Assembly: GCA_022360355.1 (NCBI GenBank)
Contig: JAKSCY010000292.1
Coordinates: forward strand, 1-10,478
Length of the DNA stretch: 10,478 bases
Direction: 5' to 3'
Origin: Chlorobiales bacterium
GTDB lineage: Bacteria > Bacteroidota > Chlorobiia > Chlorobiales > Chlorobiaceae
The notes beneath the pieces are model-generated. The model was not told where the DNA came from and ran no database searches. It saw nothing but the letters and a program-made list of their open reading frames with translations. Shown here piece after piece: positions 7,022 through 10,478 of the stretch. Within the stretch, counting starts at the first letter, position 1; every line of letters starts with the position of its first letter. Made by a program: the position numbers and the translations under genes.

Positions 7022-7147
7022 TACGCTTACATATCGCTTGAGCCACTTCTTGAACGATGCGTTCAGTGTGGTATGTTCGCACTGTGCCTTTTCCCTTGCC
7101 TTCCTGATCAGTTCTTCATCTGTACCAAGGGTGATATTTTTCAACAT
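7019..7147 (-). CDS. Small antitoxin-like protein (42 aa), no toxin partner visible
   Basis: The minus strand from ATG at 7145-7147 to TAA at 7019-7021 encodes 42 residues beginning MLKNITLGTDEELIRKAREK. A short N-terminal strand followed by a charged helix (LIRKAREKAQ) and a second helix (LNASFKKWLKRYV) ending near an aromatic/basic tail is the layout of VapB-like, ribbon-helix-helix antitoxins that pair with PIN-domain toxins. The pattern K-N-I-T-L, D-E-E-L-I, then T-T-L-N-x-x-F-x-x-W-L is one I associate with such proteins. In type II pairs the toxin normally follows immediately; here the next 234 bp on that strand hold no PIN domain or other toxin. It may be a solitary antitoxin left by loss of its partner. 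The ribosome binding site is weak (AGG about 12 nt upstream). Confidence 0.65.
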   Translation of the reverse strand: MLKNITLGTDEELIRKAREKAQCEHTTLNASFKKWLKRYVSV

Positions 7148-7334
7148 GATTGTACAGCCTGGTTTTTTGCATTTCCTGTAGTTATGCTCTATCGGGTGTT
7201 TTTAGCTTTGAGTATCGAAAAGCCTATTTTTTTCTATTAAATTACATCTTAACAAATATAAAGGAAGTACCCAACACGGTCTGCAATACGTGTCTTGGCA
7301 GGTGGGATATTGAAACATGAGAAAGGAGGAAAAA
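7148..7334. other. Spacer between antitoxin-like gene (minus) and secreted protein gene (plus)
   Basis: This divergent spacer of 187 bp is A/T-rich, especially 7222-7262. Promoters for both neighbours must lie here or be supplied from outside, but no pair of hexamers was convincing. Its right end carries the strong Shine-Dalgarno of the next gene. Confidence 0.4.
7324..7329 (+). promoter_or_regulatory. Strong Shine-Dalgarno AGGAGG deciding the start at 7335
   Basis: AGGAGG sits 5 nt before the ATG at 7335. An in-frame ATG at 7317 lies before this site and has no ribosome binding site of its own, so 7335 is the likely start. This is much better than the sites in front of carB, ribBA, the ferritin-like gene or DUF3793. 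Confidence 0.85.
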
Positions 7335-8477
7335 ATGAGGATGAACAGTTTGTCCACATGGTTGCAGGGGTGCCGAACCGGTATCTGCCTGCTCGCAGTC
7401 CTCGGTTGGATGGTACCCGCAGCAGAGGTCGTCGCGGAAGATAAGCTCCCTGCGTATTTTGATATCGTTGTAGATAAGGGTGAATCGGCATCGAAGGCTG
7501 CGATTGCCACCGCAAACGTCGAGGCGCTTGATGAAGGAATGCAGCAGATTTACGAGCAATCTCTCGCCAAGTACAAGGTGCACATGCGCGAGCGCGTGCC
7601 TATCATCCTGGCACGGTTCGATGAATCGGGCGGCAGCATGACGCTGATGCTGCCGGGCGAGGATCCGGTTAAAGCCGACGCGGTCCCCGAAATTTACGCG
7701 CTCTCAAAGTCGGTGTCGCACAGTGCGATGGCGGTTTACCAACTTGTTGCACCCTACTTGGCCAATCCCGGCGACACAAGCTGGCGTGCTCCAATGACCG
7801 GCTATCTGGCCCAGATCAAAGCCGCCCGCGCCACGCTGGCAAACTTAGAGGTTCCCGACAACGTTCGCACGCGTCTCGGCAGGATGATGGACAAGGAAAT
7901 CGCCTTCATGCAGCAGTGCCTGAAAACAGGCACGTTCAGCTTGGCCGACCTCGAGAACTTCGCGCATTCGGTGGAACCGGACATTGTGAAAAACGTCGCG
8001 CTCGCAGCGAAGACGCAGGTCTCTCACTGGGAAAACGTGCTGACCAAGTGGAAAGCGAAGCTTGGAACCCGTTGGGACGAAACCTACGCGATAACGAACA
8101 CATTGTACGTCACACGCCAGAACAACATCCTTTTCACGATCCTGGCGCAATTCATGGGGCAGGAGGCAATCGACGACCGTCTGATTCTCGTGGGGACGAC
8201 CGAGTTCACCACCACCGAGGAAAAGCTCCTGGACGTACTCACCCGTATTGTGGCTGACCGTGCTCTGGGCAAGGTCTTTTTCCGTAACTACTACCTGATG
8301 GACGCCGAGTTGGTTGGTGAAGCCGCTCGTCACGCCATCGAGGCCGACGCAACGAAAAAGGGAAAGAAGGCACTGTTGCCGAAACTGGCACCCTTCAACA
8401 CGCACCAATGGCCATGGCCTACCGACCCGAAATCGGGGACGGGTCCTGCGGAGATGTCGGAGATTCCCGGAGACTGA
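7335..8477 (+). CDS. Secreted or periplasmic protein of unknown function (signal peptide)
   Basis: I do not recognise this 380-residue protein. From the ATG at 7335 it starts with a basic stretch, a hydrophobic core at about residues 16-30 (GICLLAVLGWMVPAA) and a plausible signal peptidase I site after VVA at residue 34, so export is likely. There is no lipobox. The mature part looks mostly alpha-helical and soluble, with many charged helices, for example around 182-200 and 300-320, and a proline/tryptophan-rich tail with HQWPWPTDP. No CxxC, HExxH, heme CxxCH or nucleotide-binding loop was seen. Codons favour G and C in the third position more than in neighbouring genes, and the Shine-Dalgarno is unusually good; both suggest horizontal origin. 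It lies between the two copies of the ferritin-like gene's 3' end, so it is probably cargo of that insertion. Confidence 0.85.
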   Translation: MRMNSLSTWLQGCRTGICLLAVLGWMVPAAEVVAEDKLPAYFDIVVDKGESASKAAIATANVEALDEGMQQIYEQSLAKYKVHMRERVPIILARFDESGGSMTLMLPGEDPVKADAVPEIYALSKSVSHSAMAVYQLVAPYLANPGDTSWRAPMTGYLAQIKAARATLANLEVPDNVRTRLGRMMDKEIAFMQQCLKTGTFSLADLENFAHSVEPDIVKNVALAAKTQVSHWENVLTKWKAKLGTRWDETYAITNTLYVTRQNNILFTILAQFMGQEAIDDRLILVGTTEFTTTEEKLLDVLTRIVADRALGKVFFRNYYLMDAELVGEAARHAIEADATKKGKKALLPKLAPFNTHQWPWPTDPKSGTGPAEMSEIPGD

Positions 8478-8724
8478 TCCAGATTCTTTTCAGACAAAGG
8501 TTGCATGCTATGTATGTCAGAACCGTCGGGATCACAAAAACAGCCGCAAAGACCGTGACTGGCAAACCCGACCGTATACATGATGCGCTTGTGTTGTTGA
8601 AGAAAACAGTTCATGCCGTGTTTTTTAGGATAAGTATGCCCAATATCTGTTTTCAGGGAGCTTTTATGCTCGAAATGTGCCAGGAATAGTGTTTTTCAGA
8701 ATCAAATACACGACCCTTGTCAGC
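8478..8724. other. Spacer after the secreted protein gene
   Basis: No gene could be supported in these 247 bp. An open frame from an ATG at 8512 to 8689 (59 codons) lacks a ribosome binding site and any recognised motif; it could be decayed coding sequence. No terminator follows the 8477 stop directly. The next good one is at 8938-8980. Confidence 0.4.
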
Positions 8725-8823
8725 GAACTGTTCAAGCAGTTCAACCTGTAAGACAAGGACCATGCAGACAGAATAAAATCATACATGCAGGCTAACGGCA
8801 TGTCCCCGCAGGAAAGGGAATGA
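8725..8823 (+). pseudogene. 3' fragment of a second ferritin-like gene with internal stop
   Basis: These 99 bp align without gaps to the last 33 codons of the intact gene at 6299-6784. The translation is ELFKQFNL, stop, then DKDHADRIKSYMQANG and the same last residues, ending at the same TGA. The internal TAA is at 8749-8751, where the intact gene has GAG. Of six differences, three are synonymous third-base changes (AAA/AAG, GCT/GCA, AGG/AGA), one gives Leu to Phe, and two make the stop. This suggests the copy diverged while still coding and was broken later. No similar sequence for the first about 125 codons is visible upstream, though faint similarity continues about 15 bp further left. Confidence 0.9.
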
Positions 8824-8830
8824 AACCCGG
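8725..8830 (+). repeat. Direct repeat, copy 2
   Basis: This is the partner of 6686-6791, offset by 2039 bp. The identical 58-bp part is 8773-8830, running from within the coding fragment through the stop codon to seven bases beyond. The two copies bracket the orphan antitoxin and secreted protein genes. Confidence 0.95.
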
Positions 8831-8860
8831 AACAGGGAAAAATTTCACTGTTCGTTTATT

Positions 8861-8879
8861 TTTATTTTGTCTAAATAAA
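8861..8879. promoter_or_regulatory. Candidate metalloregulator operator 1 (TTTATTTTGTCTAAATAAA)
   Basis: This is a 19-bp imperfect palindrome with TTTATTT and AAATAAA arms. It differs at one base from the site at 8978-8996. Position upstream of a DtxR-family gene and the duplication suggest an autoregulatory site. A/T-rich palindromes also arise by chance, so this is an inference. Confidence 0.4.
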
Positions 8880-8937
8880 AAACTATTTTATATTGCAGTC
8901 AACATTGGTCCTCCTACCATTGTTGATTCTCCTTACC

Positions 8938-8980
8938 AACACCCCTCTGCAGATCCTCACAGAGGGGTGTTTTTATTTTT
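8938..8980 (+). terminator. Intrinsic terminator (12-bp stem, T-rich tail)
   Basis: The arms 8938-8949 (AACACCCCTCTG) and 8960-8971 (CAGAGGGGTGTT) pair perfectly around a 10-nt loop, and TTTTATTTTT follows. The tail is on the plus strand, so it stops transcription coming from the secreted protein gene or pseudogene side and insulates the downstream regulator gene. Confidence 0.88.
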
Positions 8981-8996
8981 ATTTTGTCAAAATAAA
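8978..8996. promoter_or_regulatory. Candidate metalloregulator operator 2 (TTTATTTTGTCAAAATAAA)
   Basis: This is a 19-bp palindrome with 8-bp arms TTTATTTT and AAAATAAA around GTC. It lies 117 bp downstream of its near-identical partner and about 118 bp before the regulator start. It overlaps the end of the terminator's T-rich tail. Confidence 0.45.
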
Positions 8997-9113
8997 CCAA
9001 GTATTTATATTAAAGCCGTTCTTCATTTTTGATCCTCCTTTGTTGTCATGTCCTCTCTGCGTCTTTAGCGGAAGGAACAGAAAAAACAATGGATCGTTGC
9101 ATACAGAGATATA

Positions 9114-9773
9114 ATGCTCAGTGAGTCCAGTGAAATGTACCTGCAGACGGTATTCCGTTTGTCAGAAAAAAGCAGTGAAGTAACCATCGGCCAAATTGCA
9201 GAAGCAATGGGGCACAGCCTGTCAACTGTATCCGAAAAAGTACGAAAGTTGACGGAGCAGGGTCTGCTTCTCCATGAATGGCGCGAAGGAGTCGCATTGA
9301 GCGAAAACGGTAAACGTGTTGCAGGCAAGCTGCTCAGAAAAAGAAGGCTGATCGAAACGTTTCTTGTGCGAATAGCAGGTTACTCGCCCTATGAAGTCCA
9401 TCAGGACGCCTGCCGTCTCGAGCATGTTGTTTCAGAACGCCTTACCGAAGCCCTTGACAAAATGCTCGATTATCCGGAAAGGGATCCGCACGGCCACCCG
9501 ATACCTTCAGCAGAAGGCAAGCTGCGCATAAAAGATACGGTTCCTCTTTCAAAAATCGGCCAGGGTATCGCGGCAAGGATCTCGGTTATCCATGCAACTG
9601 ATATAGAAATGATGAAGTACATCGACCATCTCGGCTTTAAGCCGGATAGTACCTGCAAGGTTGTGGACAAGGCACCGTTTGACGGTCCTTTGACGGTTGC
9701 CATGAACGGCAGAAATGTTGCGGTAGCCGCTTCCCTGGCATCATTGATCGAGGTTGAAACTCTTGACTGCTAA
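9114..9773 (+). CDS. DtxR/MntR-family metal-dependent transcriptional regulator
   Basis: The 219-residue cytosolic repressor is expected to bind DNA when loaded with Fe2+ or Mn2+. Residues 1-70 form the winged helix-turn-helix (MLSESSEMYLQTVFRL, then IGQIAEAMGHSLSTVSEKVR for the recognition region). Residues about 75-135 form the metal-binding and dimerisation domain, with the typical YEVHQDACRLEHVVSERL and YPERDPHGHPIP segments. Residues about 143-219 resemble the FeoA/SH3-like C-terminal domain (LSKIGQGIAARISVI). The full three-domain layout fits the iron-type DtxR/IdeR branch or long MntR relatives better than short MntR; the metal cannot be assigned. The ATG at 9114 gives the standard MLSES start, though its ribosome binding site is weak. 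DUF3793 follows after 17 bp, so they likely share a transcript. Two palindromes upstream may be its own operators. Confidence 0.93.
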   Translation: MLSESSEMYLQTVFRLSEKSSEVTIGQIAEAMGHSLSTVSEKVRKLTEQGLLLHEWREGVALSENGKRVAGKLLRKRRLIETFLVRIAGYSPYEVHQDACRLEHVVSERLTEALDKMLDYPERDPHGHPIPSAEGKLRIKDTVPLSKIGQGIAARISVIHATDIEMMKYIDHLGFKPDSTCKVVDKAPFDGPLTVAMNGRNVAVAASLASLIEVETLDC

Positions 9774-9790
9774 CAAACAATTACGCCATT

Positions 9791-10402
9791 ATGAATAGTG
9801 AGATACTGAACTTTCAAAAACCCGTTTTTCAGAAATGGAAACACAAACTTGGATCGGCTGATGTTTCACAGGATTCCTTTGAACGTTGGCTGTTCATTCA
9901 GGTATCGGGAGTGATTCTTGGCGGGAAGTCAGGAGAACTGCTTATCCTGAAAAAAGATTTTTTCGACATTCCTTTTGACAGCTGTCTTGCGCATATCGGC
10001 TCTTTCTGCAAGTCGTGGAAACTGAGCTACTCGATACTGGTGATGAACGGCAGTTCAATGAAATTCATCGTTTACAAGGAAGAAGCAGTAAATATTCGGT
10101 TGAAAAGGGCGTCAAAAAGAATTCTGCACTGTCATCTCAACTATCCGTTCGGGCTTAGCGCAAAAACTTTCCTTCACGAGATTTCAGAACGATGGCAGAC
10201 AAACGGGCGTATTCCCCATGAAATCGGTATAGCACTCGGTTATCCCCTCAAAGATGTATGGGGCTTTATGGGACTGAACAATTTCAGATGCAACGGTAGC
10301 TGCGGATGGCAGATTTTTGGAGATCCCGAGCCTTCGAAAAAAACCAGAGCCCGGTATGAAAACGCCCGCAGAAGAGCTGAACTGCTTCTGCAGGCGGCAT
10401 AA
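9791..10402 (+). CDS. DUF3793 family protein
   Basis: The 203-residue product carries the family's signature near its C-terminus: PHEIGIALGYPLKDVWGFM at residues 142-160, followed by a NGSCGWQIFGD segment (168-178) and a basic helical tail. Two cysteines, C167 and C171, lie next to this motif, with C65, C73 and C114 elsewhere. No signal peptide or membrane helix is seen. The family has no established biochemical role; from memory it often sits beside ferrous iron transport (Feo) genes, and here it follows a DtxR-type regulator by 17 bp, which fits a metal-linked function. The ATG at 9791 lacks a clear ribosome binding site, so coupling to the upstream gene is plausible. A feo gene, if present, would be beyond the right edge. 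Confidence 0.85.
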   Translation: MNSEILNFQKPVFQKWKHKLGSADVSQDSFERWLFIQVSGVILGGKSGELLILKKDFFDIPFDSCLAHIGSFCKSWKLSYSILVMNGSSMKFIVYKEEAVNIRLKRASKRILHCHLNYPFGLSAKTFLHEISERWQTNGRIPHEIGIALGYPLKDVWGFMGLNNFRCNGSCGWQIFGDPEPSKKTRARYENARRRAELLLQAA

Positions 10403-10421
10403 AAACTGAAGTTATCTTGTT

Positions 10422-10478
10422 ATGAGCGGCTCAAGTGCAAGGCGAACGGAGTCCCGACTTGTCGGGGTCAACGAAGCA
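10422..10478 (+). other. Open frame at the right edge or dispersed repeat with hairpin
   Basis: From an ATG at 10422 a frame stays open for 19 codons to the window edge, but no ribosome binding site precedes it and the translation (rich in Ser, Arg, Glu) is not recognised. The stretch contains CCCGACTTGTCGGG at 10453-10466, a 6-bp hairpin with a 2-nt centre. It could be the start of a gene or an intergenic repeat element. Confidence 0.2.

Larger units (their letters stand above)
8824..9113. other. Regulatory spacer upstream of the DtxR-type regulator
   Basis: This 290-bp A/T-rich region holds two 19-bp palindromes and a terminator (each listed separately). On the minus strand it holds two strong Shine-Dalgarno plus ATG pairs followed by very short open frames: 8979-9026 (15 codons, GGAGG at plus 9034-9038) and 8888-8920 (10 codons, AAGGAG at plus 8929-8934). 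Sequence around each palindrome is duplicated over about 75 bp. No convincing -35/-10 pair for the regulator gene was found. Confidence 0.5.

Noticed and set aside
7845..8408. Minus-strand 187-codon open frame
   Set aside because: It is antisense within the secreted protein gene, which has the signal peptide and strong ribosome binding site.
8408..8689. Plus-strand 93-codon open frame past the secreted protein gene
   Set aside because: It overlaps the end of that gene in another frame and lacks a ribosome binding site and motifs; the tail from 8512 might be decayed coding sequence but cannot be supported.
6686..8830. Composite transposon
   Set aside because: The bracketing repeats are gene 3' ends, not insertion sequences, and no transposase or terminal inverted repeats are present.

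Overview
The window looks like chromosomal DNA of a green sulfur bacterium (Chlorobiaceae-like, for example Chlorobium or Prosthecochloris). This is inferred from the character of the housekeeping proteins, the mostly weak ribosome binding sites, and intergenic heptamer repeats. No rRNA, tRNA, transposase, integrase or CRISPR array is visible, so the placement is by recognition only.

Positions 1-3030 form a minus-strand block, read right to left: ribBA (riboflavin precursors), glyA (serine hydroxymethyltransferase) and the N-terminal part of a small DUF2784 membrane protein that runs off the left edge. A 359-bp divergent spacer with a 7-nt periodic tract separates ribBA from a plus-strand gene for only the C-terminal half of carbamoyl-phosphate synthase large subunit, implying a separate gene elsewhere for the N-terminal half. 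carB converges on, and overlaps by 16 bp, a minus-strand pair: a Rieske-like protein lacking one of the four usual cluster ligands, and a circularly permuted YpsA (SLOG) protein starting with GTG.

Positions 6299-9113 are the accessory part. A ferritin-like diiron protein gene (6299-6784) is intact. Its 3' end recurs at 8725-8830 (100 of 106 bases identical, last 58 perfect) as a fragment with an internal stop. Between the copies lie an orphan antitoxin-like mini-gene of 42 codons on the minus strand (7019-7147), several inverted repeats, and a secreted protein of unknown function (7335-8477) with an unusually good Shine-Dalgarno site and a G+C-rich codon style. This looks like a small inserted or rearranged cassette at the 3' end of the ferritin-like gene.

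Positions 8824-9113 hold a strong intrinsic terminator between two near-identical 19-bp palindromes, followed by a DtxR/MntR-type metalloregulator and a DUF3793 protein in an apparent operon. The palindromes are candidate binding sites for that regulator. With the ferritin-like gene upstream, the right-hand third suggests iron or manganese homeostasis. The last 76 bp hold a small hairpin and an open frame that may be the start of another gene or a dispersed repeat.
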